Assembly (NCBI GenBank): GCA_900642245.1
Contig: CAAAJI010000021.1
Location: 137,731 to 201,730, forward strand
Origin: Fragilaria radians
Taxonomy: Eukaryota > Bacillariophyta > Fragilariophyceae > Fragilariales > Fragilariaceae
Reading direction: 5' to 3'
Length of the DNA: 64,000 nt
Position 1 is the first letter of the stretch. Every line of letters begins with the position of its first letter. Below, piece after piece: positions 11,233 through 22,500 of this stretch. The position numbers were made by a program, and so were the translations under genes. Below the pieces are notes generated by a model that did no database searches, was not told where the DNA came from, and was given only the letters and a program-made list of their open reading frames with translations.

Positions 11233-11310
11233 GCCATCACGAGGCTGCGATATAATTCCTGAAAATCTTGACTTGAACGAAGAAGAAAATTAGTCTCCTA
11301 GTTGGTTGTT

Positions 11311-11364
11311 ACCAGATCCAACATCAGTAAGCTTGCTACCAGAACCAGCATCAGTAAGCTAAGC
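11311..11364 (+). repeat. 27-bp tandem duplication
   Basis: Two adjacent units: ACCAGATCCAACATCAGTAA plus GCTTGCT, then ACCAGAACCAGCATCAGTAA plus GCTAAGC. They differ at only a few positions. Confidence 0.8.
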
Positions 11365-11902
11365 CCTGACATATGAACATACTGCAATCAAGCTGTAAAT
11401 TATTGAAAGGACAACACATTTTATTTATACAAAAATAAGAGATCTATTAGACTTTGTTTACGGTGAAAATAATTGCGACAATGGTATACAAATTGCTGAA
11501 AATGAGATTTTGTATTTGTTCAACTAAGTATTCATTGGAATGTTCATTTCAACTTTGTTCATCGACTCAAAAAGTCATATCAACGTCGTGAAAAGTCATC
11601 CATGAAAAATCTAATAGAATCTCCCTCAGTCGTGATACTCGGAGGAATATTTGTGAGAACAGACATGAACATCTTAAAACGTGACTACAATTTCAGCATT
11701 ATTTTGACATCTAGTTCCACAAATTCCTTTGATTCGATACTTTCCTTTGAAAAATCCTGAAGAGGTAAGCTAATATTATCGATATGATAACTGGTTTTCA
11801 TTGTAAAGCCCCCAGGTGTTTTTTGAAGTACAATGTATTGCTGTAAAGAAAGGAAGGCTTTTCCTGACGTGCCTTGTCGCTTCCAACTAACAGGCATACA
11901 TA

Positions 11903-14371
11903 ATGAACACTTACGACAAGCAAACATCCTATGAAACTAAAAGAAGTTTCGTAGGAACACACGAAATTTCAAATAAGATAGCAACAAACGTGTTTCCTAA
12001 AGATACAAACGATAATGAAGAGTCAAGTGTCATCCTTTCAAAGCACAATCAATATCTCAAACAAAGATCACAATCAATGCTCGTTAGCATCAATTGTAAT
12101 CTGCCACATCAGCATCTGCGGGGTAGGTACGATACCCAAGGTGGCTCGAAATCAATGGACTTCAATCCTGACAAAATTTCAAATGCCATAAGGTTTGATT
12201 CCCAGAAAGGCGTCATCTTACATTTGCATCGACAAATCAAAGACGGTACAATGTCGACAAAACTCTCAAGCAGCCCTAATCTAACCATGGAAAAAGATGT
12301 GAATAAATTCACAAAGGAGAATCATGCTGGTAGAGGCTTGAAGGGAGGCATTGACAATGAGGCAAAAGAATCTCCTCCTTTGTACTTCCTCGATGAGAAG
12401 ATGAATGTAAGATCGTGCATTAGTATCCTTACTGATCATGACAACAATGATCATGAGTGTCCATCAAACATTCATCTGACAGAGACTCAGAAAGGCTTAG
12501 CCATCCACTCACGTCCCCGTGCGAAGTTGATTACTTGGGAAAAGGACGCTACAGATCCTAATCAGCCTCATCCATCCCTAGAGTGTCCTCCACTATACTT
12601 TCTGCTCCGACGGTTCCCCATACTGACAGAATCCATGAATTCATTTTATCGCACTCGATGGGATATGCTTCAAGTGTTACAGAGAAAACTCCCATTTAGC
12701 AATAACGTACTTCGCAAGGCCAACATATTCTTAACGATTGCGGATTTAATGTCCATGCTTCCATTGTTGGCAATGATAATTTTGGGTATTGTATATTCTT
12801 TTGTATTCCCCAGCGTTTCAATCTCGGGTCATGCAGCACGAACTCCACTAATCTTGGCATTTATTACAGCCATGAGAAATTCACCACTTACACTTTTGTT
12901 TGGAATCCCCTTCGAACGTGCTATTTGGTATCATAAATGTTTTGCACGTGTTGCTTACGTTAACGGATTCTTTCATACCTATGTTTGTTTTGTTCATCCC
13001 AAATTGCCGATGCCAACGGATATGTCACCGCCCATAACATCTTTGAATGGAACAGATCCAAACTTTGGGAATTTTTTGTTCGCTGACCAGGTCAACATAG
13101 CTGGTAGCTTCTTGATTATATTCATGTCGTTGATGATTCTTTCTGCCTTTCCCTTTGTTCGAAGACGTTGTTTTGAAGTCTTTCAGTATCTGCACATGTT
13201 GTTCGTCGCATCGATGATTGTGTGCGCCTTCTATCATACAGGTGTAACTGTGCCCATATGTGCATCATTGTCTTGGGGACTAGATTTGTTCATTCGGAAA
13301 GTCTACATGCCTTTATATCGATATCCTAAATTTGCTTCTATACGAGTTATCAGCGATACAGTGTTGGAGTTATGCTTTCCTAAGTGTCCTGGATTTGACT
13401 ATAATCCTGGTCAATACATTTATATCTGCGTTCCAGAGATAAGCCTTTTTCAATGGCATCCTTTCAGTCTGTCGAGTAGTCCAGAGCAAAAGATTGTAAC
13501 GCTTCATATCCGAAACGCTGGATGTTGGACTTCATCACTTTATGACATCGCCAAGACTCGAAATGAAATTTCGATTCTTTTGGAAGGTCCATATGGATCG
13601 GTTGGCGTGAATCTGGCATCCAATCAATATAAAAGTGTTATGTTGATAAGTGGTGGCATTGGAGTAACTCCAATGCAAGCACTCTGCAATCAGTTAATGT
13701 ATGAAAACAGAAAGGGTATCCGAGAGCTGAATAAACTGTCCTTTATATGGATCGAGCGTGATCCTTATGTCATGCCAAAAGTTGACGTCATTCGACGTCG
13801 TATTAACTGTCCAGCTCTGCCAATGAATGACGATAGTGATGATATAGAGTATGGATGCGACGTAGACAATGGAGACGAGGGACTTGCATCAGCTTTACTT
13901 TCTATCATCCCCCCTTGTACAATGACTGATGACCAATTCGAACAAGAATATCCTGATGCAGATTCAGATGACGAAATAAAAGATTTAGAATATGACCAGG
14001 TCTATTCCAGGCTAGATTTGAATGATCATCCCACCGACGATGATACCATGAATCAGACATTTTTAGATGAAGCCTACAACAAAATCAATCAATATCATGG
14101 AACCGGACAACCTTTAGACCTTCAGGTATATCTCACATCCAAAGATGCATCGCAAAGCATCATGTCGAATTATCCATTTGTTCATCAGAATCGTCCAGAC
14201 ATCCAGGCCCTTTTTAGGAATATGCGTGCTGATGCTCTTTCGAGGGGTGAACGATATGTAGCTGTTTGCATCTGTGCACCAGAACGGTTAGTACTTCTTT
14301 GTCAGAAAGCATGTGCAAAGTTCTCGGATCATCGCTTGCGATTTGATCTTCACTTTGAAGTATTTTCATGA
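11903..14371 (+). CDS. Ferric reductase / NADPH oxidase-like flavocytochrome
   Basis: Encodes 822 residues. The ATG is preceded by an in-frame stop 15 bp upstream. These enzymes move electrons from NADPH through FAD and two hemes across a membrane, to Fe(III)/Cu(II) or to O2. The heme ligand spacing is exact: His344-x13-His358 and His431-x13-His445 in the membrane region (~270-470). FAD contact is HPFSLSS at 519-525, and the NADPH-binding glycine motif is GGIGVTP at 584-590. The C-terminus ends VAVCICAPERLV...FDLHFEVFS. The N-terminal ~230 residues look disordered, with no EF-hand. An acidic, low-complexity insert of about 100 residues (DDSDDIEYG to NKINQ) interrupts the NADPH-binding lobe. 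Ferric reductase in iron uptake is the likelier role; superoxide-producing NOX cannot be excluded. Confidence 0.85.
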   Translation: MNTYDKQTSYETKRSFVGTHEISNKIATNVFPKDTNDNEESSVILSKHNQYLKQRSQSMLVSINCNLPHQHLRGRYDTQGGSKSMDFNPDKISNAIRFDSQKGVILHLHRQIKDGTMSTKLSSSPNLTMEKDVNKFTKENHAGRGLKGGIDNEAKESPPLYFLDEKMNVRSCISILTDHDNNDHECPSNIHLTETQKGLAIHSRPRAKLITWEKDATDPNQPHPSLECPPLYFLLRRFPILTESMNSFYRTRWDMLQVLQRKLPFSNNVLRKANIFLTIADLMSMLPLLAMIILGIVYSFVFPSVSISGHAARTPLILAFITAMRNSPLTLLFGIPFERAIWYHKCFARVAYVNGFFHTYVCFVHPKLPMPTDMSPPITSLNGTDPNFGNFLFADQVNIAGSFLIIFMSLMILSAFPFVRRRCFEVFQYLHMLFVASMIVCAFYHTGVTVPICASLSWGLDLFIRKVYMPLYRYPKFASIRVISDTVLELCFPKCPGFDYNPGQYIYICVPEISLFQWHPFSLSSSPEQKIVTLHIRNAGCWTSSLYDIAKTRNEISILLEGPYGSVGVNLASNQYKSVMLISGGIGVTPMQALCNQLMYENRKGIRELNKLSFIWIERDPYVMPKVDVIRRRINCPALPMNDDSDDIEYGCDVDNGDEGLASALLSIIPPCTMTDDQFEQEYPDADSDDEIKDLEYDQVYSRLDLNDHPTDDDTMNQTFLDEAYNKINQYHGTGQPLDLQVYLTSKDASQSIMSNYPFVHQNRPDIQALFRNMRADALSRGERYVAVCICAPERLVLLCQKACAKFSDHRLRFDLHFEVFS

Positions 14372-16470
14372 AACCAATGTCATTTCATTTCAACCATTAA
14401 ATTCGTGTGATGCGTTCCCATAGTTTTAGATTATCATTATACTTAGTTTCAAATTATTTCCATGATGTTGGCGCAACAGTTTACTAAGTAGTACTAACTT
14501 ACTTTTCCTTGTGATGATTATCTTTACCAGACAGATTTTCATACAATAGCCAAATGATAGACAGCCTCCTTACTTATTTAGTCAAAATCAAACAAGATTT
14601 GATTACCCATATATTATAGCATTGTCATATGTTTGCTGGTGTATCGAAGGTATGTGAGAATACTCACCAACTGTCAAGGCTATGACAAACTCTTGCTCAC
14701 TACTGTATATTTCGGTCGTTCAATTATTTCCCTATGTGTCTCAGATAGTATCCAGCTAAGGGATACTGATAATTATGATTAAATCGAATATTATGTATCA
14801 AAATGGGAAGCAAATGGACACTAATGTATTGTAGCAGTTTACCCATTTCTTTCCGTGAGATAAGAGCGTATAGCGTATACCTTGATTATCGTTAGCATAT
14901 TTATTGAATTATTTTTAATAAAGATATCATAGATTATAGTAGGGAAAGGTATCACATAATCTATTTTAGTTATGGTTGACTCATTATCTGCTCATATTTA
15001 AACTCATTCGTTACGTATGCCACTCATTGTAAAACACTGAATGAAAGGCTATCAACCAATTTATATGGTAAAAGTTTAAAGCCTGTAGTATTTTGCTTTC
15101 CTATAGAAGGTTTCTTAGCTTTTGAAGTACTAGATCACTATTGAGTTGAAGGGCTGCTCACTACTTAATTACTGATAAGAAGGCTTCTAGATAGGTTGGA
15201 AGACTCCCCCTCATGCAATTTCTGCAATTTGTGTAAAACTTTACAAAATCGAGTTCAGTTTATTTCCGCAATCTTGACCTTCCCCTTCCTTCCTCAGAAA
15301 CTCCATAATTAATCCAAAATGCTTAGCTTTGGCAAGAGCTTTTTCCACTCTAAGTTGGCAATTTCCTCAAACAGGGATAACACAAATCGCACCAACCAAG
15401 ATTAAAGAAATAGAAATCATAGTCAATGAGTGACAGCCTCTCAACTGAAGAATTGATACTCGAGAATTAACACTAAATAGAACAATTAAGCTCCCAAAGT
15501 TTAAACCTATTTTATGTCTTGTGAAAATTAAATAAAGTTGAAATAAAAGTTGTGACAAATAAAATCATCTCTCCGATGTTTGCCATTATTCTAACCCTAA
15601 TCAATAGCTTAAACAAATAAATTCTAATTTAGATCGATCACAAGCGATATTTGCAATAGAGAGTTTCACAAAAACATTAAGTTGTTTGACCTACGAAAGG
15701 CACGCGAAGAATGTATAAGGTGATACTGGATTAATGGTTCATGATAGGAAGGGCTTTGAAAATGCCTACGCTAAATCCAGATTAGTTGTCTTGCTTAGGA
15801 TAAGTGTTAATGTTTGTTTAGAAAGCTCACTTTTTAGACTTACGCGGTTTAGTTCACCTTATGATTTTAGGGATTAGGATGGAAGAATACATGAACTTCA
15901 ACTGAGATTGAACGAGAGTTTAATTTTTGAAGTTCAGTGGATACCATCCAGTGACAAACGTTCAGGTATGTTCAGATTTTTATCAAGTCAGGTGCTTCAA
16001 CAGCATTGAAAATGTTCGATGGAGAGAATAATTCAAATATCCTTCAATGGGAAGGCATTGAAGATGTCAAGAGCACTGCCATGGATTTAGAATTTGCCAG
16101 TGAATGTAGGCCCAAAGATATTTGCACCATCAGTCAACATACTCCTGAAGTAGTCGATAAATCAACTTCAAAGGCAGAATATATAGAATTTAACTGCCTT
16201 TAATATTGTAGGATTTTTTGCAAAGATTGCAATTTAGAAGTCATTTGAAACTGAATCTCTGTGACAGAAAAAGTCTCTTTTTGGTCATTCAACATAGGCA
16301 CTTGGTAGAGATGGTACGAAATTTTCCATCAAGAATGAAGGTGGTATGACCAAATTGCTAAATATATGTCTAGATTCAGGGTCGCGTGTCCTAAAAGTCA
16401 TCACTAGATAAGATCGAAAGACTGATCTTACACTCAATTTAGGGAAAAAGAACAAGAAATTGATACCACG
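14372..16470. other. AT-rich intergenic region, 2.1 kb
   Basis: No gene recognised. A 63-codon frame from the ATG at 16012 to 16203 has protein-like composition and ends in STSKAEYIEF, faintly like a copia RNase H motif, but there is no further support. The 3' part must contain the promoter of the methyltransferase gene. Confidence 0.45.
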
Positions 16471-17493
16471 ATGAGAGGATTTGCTAATCGTTACCAATCG
16501 AATGTGATCATTACAGGAACCATGTTCGTTGCCCTCATTTTCTTTTCTGTAACTGATGTTACATCTTTTTTCTTATCAATTGCAAACTTTGATGTGAAGA
16601 GGGCATTGAGATCGGTTCCCTCTGGAGAGCAGTGTAGTGCACTTGCAAACCTTTTGCCGTTTCTTGATGTTTCAGAAAACATTTCTAACATTTTCGTCGA
16701 CTTCAAGTCTCAGATTCCTGGCATGATTGAAATCGCTCGCGCTAGACAAGCAAAGGGTGATCCACCTTTTTACGAAAGATATCATCCTTTCAATCCCCAA
16801 GTTCCGTGCAATAACGTAACCAGCATTGGCGGAGAAGCTGGGGAGGATACTTCGAAGTTAGTCTGTGGGGTCTCAACATTACCTGAAGACTGCGTTGTTT
16901 ACTCTATTGGCGGAAACGATCAATGGCAGTTCGAATTGGATTTGGTTTCTAAAACCGCTTGTACTGTTCACACATTCGACTGTACCGGCGAGAAAACTCG
17001 CTTTCATGTACCGAAAGATGATCGTATCAAGTTTCACTACATCTGCATTGGAGAGAGCGATGAGGATGCACCAGAGGTATGCTATGGGCAATCGAAATGT
17101 GGTCCAACCATGACAATGGCGAATATTCAGAAGCATCTTGGACACACTGAACCTGTGGATCTCTTGAAGATGGATATCGAGGGCTTTGAAATGCCGTTGC
17201 TCCACTCATGGAAAAGTGGCCATTCATATCCGCAACAGCTGTTGATGGAGTTACACTATGGCACTGTATACGGTGAACTTATGGATGATTATCACAAAGA
17301 GCATGGTCATGTGATGGGTGAACATAGGTTCTCAGAATTTGCATTTGAAGAAGACATTATTAAGCTTGCAGATCATTTGATGGACCTAGGATATTTAACA
17401 TCTATCCGAAACGATAATATGGCCTGTGAGTTTTGCACCGAGGTGACCATGATTCGTTTTGACCCTGACTGCATTGACGAGAAAACTGAGTGA
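16471..17493 (+). CDS. METTL24/FkbM-like methyltransferase, type II membrane protein
   Basis: Encodes 340 residues. A hydrophobic stretch at residues ~12-36 (VIITGTMFVALIFFSVTDVT) is a likely signal anchor, so the catalytic part would face the ER/Golgi lumen. The SAM-binding fold is suggested by CVVYSIGGNDQWQFELDL at about 141-158 (motif I position) and by LLKMDIEGFEMPLL at 231-244, the KxDIEGxE signature of this group. Several Cys residues (for example YGQSKCG, CEFCTE) could form disulfides. The substrate is unknown; many relatives O-methylate sugars, which would fit the glycosyltransferases common in such genomes. Flanked by long non-coding gaps. Confidence 0.75.
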   Translation: MRGFANRYQSNVIITGTMFVALIFFSVTDVTSFFLSIANFDVKRALRSVPSGEQCSALANLLPFLDVSENISNIFVDFKSQIPGMIEIARARQAKGDPPFYERYHPFNPQVPCNNVTSIGGEAGEDTSKLVCGVSTLPEDCVVYSIGGNDQWQFELDLVSKTACTVHTFDCTGEKTRFHVPKDDRIKFHYICIGESDEDAPEVCYGQSKCGPTMTMANIQKHLGHTEPVDLLKMDIEGFEMPLLHSWKSGHSYPQQLLMELHYGTVYGELMDDYHKEHGHVMGEHRFSEFAFEEDIIKLADHLMDLGYLTSIRNDNMACEFCTEVTMIRFDPDCIDEKTE

Positions 17494-19532
17494 CAATTGC
17501 GAAAATGAAGCAGTACACTCTTAAGCATCATTTAGTTACATATTGATTTTATGAAAGCCAAGAATATTGTAGATTTTCTCAAGTAAGTTTTTAAGCCATC
17601 AATGTAATTGCTTACATCTTGAATCTCTCCTTATTGGTTAGCATACACACCGCCGTCTGGCATTTGTGTATTGAAAGCATGCTTATTTTTTTCGGCCAGA
17701 GTTCTCCATTATCGATTTTCACATAGCGGCTAATTACAAAAATCATTTTTTACAATATTTCCCAAGTGTATGGCAAAGGAATACTCAAAAAATAATGTTA
17801 AAAAAGACAAGTGATTACCCACAGTTTTGCAATGGGTGCTTGTGTAGGACAAATGTTATGAATCAACAATTTGATAGCTATCTGAAATACTTCCCACTGA
17901 ATGTTTGAGTCATATCTCAGAATAATTTCTGAAGCTTTCTTGAGTCAAATTTTTCTGTATGCTTTCTCTAACAGTCATCTTAATGTCGTGACACACAATT
18001 CACCATTAACTTCAAAGGTTCCCAAACCTTTGTTGTTGTCAGTTCCATGTAAGTTGGTAGTGGTACAGTCTTATTTGGGGTGTTTATCCAGCCCACGTAA
18101 GAAGATTGTCCTAATATTACATCTTCTGGAACTCTTTCCGCTTCAGAATGATTGTAACTTATCCATTCTTTTCCAAAATAGTATGGTAATACACATACAT
18201 TTTCGCATGCGCAATATGCCCCAAAGAATTTAAGAGAATTGCTGAATATGTCACCTACCACGCTTCTAATTACTTCTGAAGAGTAGATTTTTGAGGTCGC
18301 ATCAGTGTACTATTAAACTTAAACCAAATTGGCTGGGTTAAGATGCTACATAGCTTTATAGTAACAAACAGGAAACGCATTGGAGAAAGTACTTTCAGAA
18401 AAGAAATCATGCCAAAGTAGGGCAATAATTTTGGATTTTGTGGATAAAAAGCTTGAAGGAAAGGAATAACTCCATTGACGCCAACACAAGACATTTTCCG
18501 CAAATGGAAAGAAACAAATTGAAAATATATATTGATATTCGTGTAGGAAAATCGAAAACTTAATAGACTTAACAGCATTAAACTTTGGAGGATCAACTTA
18601 TAGAATCAAATAATAATATAACTTATTGGATCAATATAGATAAGGACATAATCACAGAAGAAGTATGCCAGATCTAATGCATTTGAACTAAACGAGAGAG
18701 AGACAGAGTCATAAATCTATCTCCTCAGAAGATCAAGATATCTTTGAAGGAAGGAGATGAAAGTCAATCTTTCATGGCAAATGGCCTGCTCCACTAAAGA
18801 TAAAGTTCATCACATTGGACGAAGTATTGCTTGCTACAGTCGACATTTGTGATGATAGTGCTGCAGATTAGGACGTAAGTCTGGGCTGTCCATTATATAT
18901 GTATCCTTGAATGCATGGATAAAAGATATCTATGATTTCTGTTATCAAGACAGAGGTGATTTATTTTGACAAGCATCAATATCTTTGTTTCAAGTTTTCA
19001 TCCAAGAAAAGAAAGTTTAGATCAAGATTTTTAAGGTGCATGGCATCGCAAAAATACTCAAATGAGGTTTAAAAACTGTCTGGAGTTTTTCAGTGTTATT
19101 GGAAAATTATGTCAATCCTCAATTATTGTGTGCAAACAAGTGAATAGACTTGTATACTCCCTTGAAAATGACAACCTCATTTTTTAGCAAGGGATGGGAT
19201 TTTTGTGCCATCATATCCAAAACTTGAAAATATGCGCGGTAAATTAGCGTATCGATTCAATGTAAAAGATTAATCCCTTGAAATTATTCTTCATAAAGGG
19301 CAAAGGAAAGTGCTAGCACTGCTGGAATCATTTTTTGACACATGGTAGAAAAATGCTTAATGTGTGCTACGAAAAAAAACATGTAAAAAACTCCTAGCCT
19401 TAATGATGAATTATGGAACATGGATTACGGAGGAATCCAAGTATTATTGAATTGCAGCCTAACATGTAAGTTCCTCGATTAAGAAAGTATAACAAAAAAT
19501 TGTATCAGGAAACAGGAGACAGGAAACAAACC
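17494..19532. other. AT-rich intergenic region, 2.0 kb
   Basis: Contains a possible decayed coding fragment on the minus strand (listed separately, 17980-18540). The rest shows only short random frames. The 19100-19530 part should contain the promoter of the next gene; an in-frame region upstream of its ATG begins near 19500. Confidence 0.45.
17980..18540 (-). pseudogene. Possible frameshifted coding remnant of unknown family
   Basis: Two overlapping minus-strand frames have protein-like content. The upstream one (about 18497-18270) reads MSCVGVNGVIPFLQAFYPQN and onwards. The downstream one (about 18310-17980) includes ENVCVLPYYFGKEWISYNHS and NKTVPLPTYMELTTTKVWEP and has no ATG near its open start. 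A single frameshift near 18300 would connect them. I do not recognise the family; a transposase or other mobile-element protein is only a guess. Confidence 0.25.
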
Positions 19533-22500
19533 ATGTTCCCCAAAACTTGGACGAAAGATTGGGCTGAAAGTCTCGTCGGCAAGGATTGGGAAATATTTTG
19601 GGATAGTACCAGCATGGTCGATCCTAATGTGGATGTGAATGACATTATCTCACCAGATGGAGAAATAAACAAAGACTTAATGAATAAACTCAATTCAGAT
19701 TTACCTCCGTTACATTCTGGTGAATATGATACAGTGGTATTTTCCACTCCATTTGGCTTACTAATGAACATCAAAGCTCATGATTGCTATGTTACATTTA
19801 ATGGATATGTATCGTTACCGGACGGATCCAAAGGACCATCCGAGTTGAAGAATTGTATACGAGGTAGTTGCGATGTATTTATAGCTATAAATGGCATCAA
19901 TGTTCTTGGTAAAGATTTTACAGAGGTTGTATCCCTATTAAAGGAGGGTGCCAAAAGTAAGTATGTTGCCCTGAGACTTCGAATATGTGAAAGTGGAGAT
20001 GATGGAGTCTTTGATGAAATTACTCGTTCGATGGAAAGATATTCTTCTCTGGAACTTGAGTCAGCGGACACCAATTCAATAAGACATAACGATGAGGAAA
20101 ATAATGAAAGTCATTCTGAAGATGAAAATTTAGAAGATGCTATAGCAGATTGGTACGATGGTAAAGTTTTATTGTTCCAACAAACAACAAAGGGATGTTT
20201 CTTTCAAGTTTGTTTTCTTGGCGATAGTAAGATATATACCATGGTTCTAAATCAAAATCTTGTCCGTCCTTCAGCAAGGGCATGGATATTAAGAACCAAA
20301 GCAATCCTTGATGTCCAAGACGAGGAAAACTGGGAAAATGTTCTCCCAAAGGACACGTCAATGCTTGAGGACTTGGATAATTTACAAAGCATTCAGCAAC
20401 AACTTGAACAAAGCCTAGTTAATATGACACCTAATTTACTGCCTTCAACTTCACAGCAGGATCAAAATTGCTTAGAAAAGATTCAAAGGCTTCGATTCGT
20501 CACACAATCCCAAATTTACCTACGTACTAGACTTGCTCCTGTCGAGATGATTATTGAACAACAGGTCGACGAACACGAGCCTTCCGAAGTATACATTGAT
20601 CATTTGAATTCTTGCTTACAGAAGCTTGATGAGGCATTGGAATGGTTCTGTAAATCTTGGAAGTTACAACAGGGAATTGTTAATGAAATTGACCTACCTT
20701 CAGTCGTCTCCCCTCTTGTTATTCATCAGGAATACGTGGATGCAGGGCGACAGACCTTACGCAACTTGATTACTATTTCTACCGATCGTTCGGTACTGAA
20801 AAAACGAACAGCAGTATCTAATCCAGGGGCTCGTAGGACAAAGCGAAGGAAAATTCACCGTGACTTGGACTCTATGCCTTGTTCAATTCAACGTTATTCA
20901 GAATCCGAGTCTATGGACTCTGTCATGGATGAATTCCTTACGTCCCCCGTTACTTTTACTGCATTAATTCAATTTCCCGACAAAATTCAACCACTTCTTC
21001 GGAGATGGTTTGAAAAGTTTTGCTTACAAATGCTCTCGACAATGATGAATTTGATTTTAGCACCTCTTGAGGACTGCGAAGTTCAAATAAGCAAAATACT
21101 TGGTGAAGAAAGCACGAAGAACTGCAATCAGGATAACTTAATCCAGCCTTTCGATTTAGAGCACAGTGATGATCATTTAAGCCAAGAAAAGGAATATACA
21201 AAGAATCAAAAATATTTTACTTCCCAAGATATTGAAGACTTGTTACATCATATGAATGCACATCCAGTGCTGAGAAGCATTGATTTATCATCCATAAAAC
21301 AAAAGCTTCACTCAAAGATTGACTCAATTGCAAAACTCGAAGCTGATGCTTGGAAGGTAATTGCGACGATAGCAGATAAGCCAATAGATATATGCGAAGT
21401 TGATGGTGTTCTGGCAGCATTGGAAGGAATTTCAGACCAATTCGACTCAGATTATTCATTCCTCATAGACGAGAGTCCTCTCAGAAATGATGCTGACTCA
21501 AAGCTGACTAGGAAAGTTATCGAAAACGCCTACATCTTGCGAAAATGGCTTATTGACCTTCATCATGCAGAAAGTCATAGGGAAAGGATAAATTTTATCC
21601 AAGATGTGGTTGACAGGGCAAATAATCTTCCAACTGTTCCATGTCTACCCGGCGAGAATGATCAACTAAACTCACTTGCTGCAAGGTTTCTTCAGGCAGT
21701 TGCAAGTGCACAAGCTTTGTCGCAAAGACTAAGTTCTTGTGAACAAAGCCTGGATCCGTATGTTGCTGAGTTGATGCAACACCAGACCTTACCTGCAGAC
21801 AACGCAAGACTGAAAACCCTTGAAGGAATCGAAAAAATACTTTGCTGCCTTTCTCACTTTCCATTTCTGTCAATAGTAGAAGAAAAGTTAGCTGTTAGGA
21901 AAGACTTGTTTTCATGGGTTGACTCGGAAAGACCGTTCGCTAATGGCGCCAAGAAATCGCGTACAATTGATGATGTTGAAGAAACGTATAAGATTTTGAC
22001 TAATCTTTTAATTGGAACTTCACAAGGAAGGAAAGATTTGATAGTAAGCTTAAGGCATGACGGATCGATAGAAAAGGAAATTCGGCATTGCGCACAAATG
22101 GACTTTGACCACTTGACAGACAACATCGGTCCAACGTTTCATGCTCAGTACGTTGAAGCCACTAATTGGAAGCAAAGAGCGTCAGCCATATTGAATACTC
22201 TCAGATTCCATAAAAATCCTGTTGCCGGAGAGCCCTTGACAACTAGCAAAGGCAGTTCCATGGTAGAGTTGAAGCGCATACAAGATTTGTTAGATGATTA
22301 TGAAATCTTATATTTTTCGATTCCAGAATTTCACAAATTAATTTTAGCTGTATGGGAAGATGCAACTCAATGGTCTCAAAACGTACATCACATGATAGGT
22401 ACTGAACATAATCTCTTGTCTCAATTGATGTTTTATCGCAGTGAGCGCCCAAGAGGTATCATTGTGGATCCATCACGCCATATATTTGATGCCTTCATTG

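Larger units (their letters stand above)
7394..11902. other. Gene-poor AT-rich region, 4.5 kb
   Basis: No gene could be supported. Short frames at 7679-8159, 8216-8492 (-) and 10196-10702 have no recognisable motifs; the last pair lie in two frames and could be a decayed coding fragment. Repeats are present: a dispersed repeat near 9064-9165, a pair of direct repeats 170 bp apart near 11.0 and 11.2 kb, and a 27-bp tandem pair at 11311. The stretch just upstream of 11903 should hold the promoter of the flavocytochrome gene. Confidence 0.5.

Noticed and set aside
16012..16203. Small plus frame ending in STSKAEYIEF, resembling a copia RNase H motif
   Set aside because: Only a short stretch resembles the motif, with no surrounding RT or RNase H sequence; chance similarity cannot be excluded.
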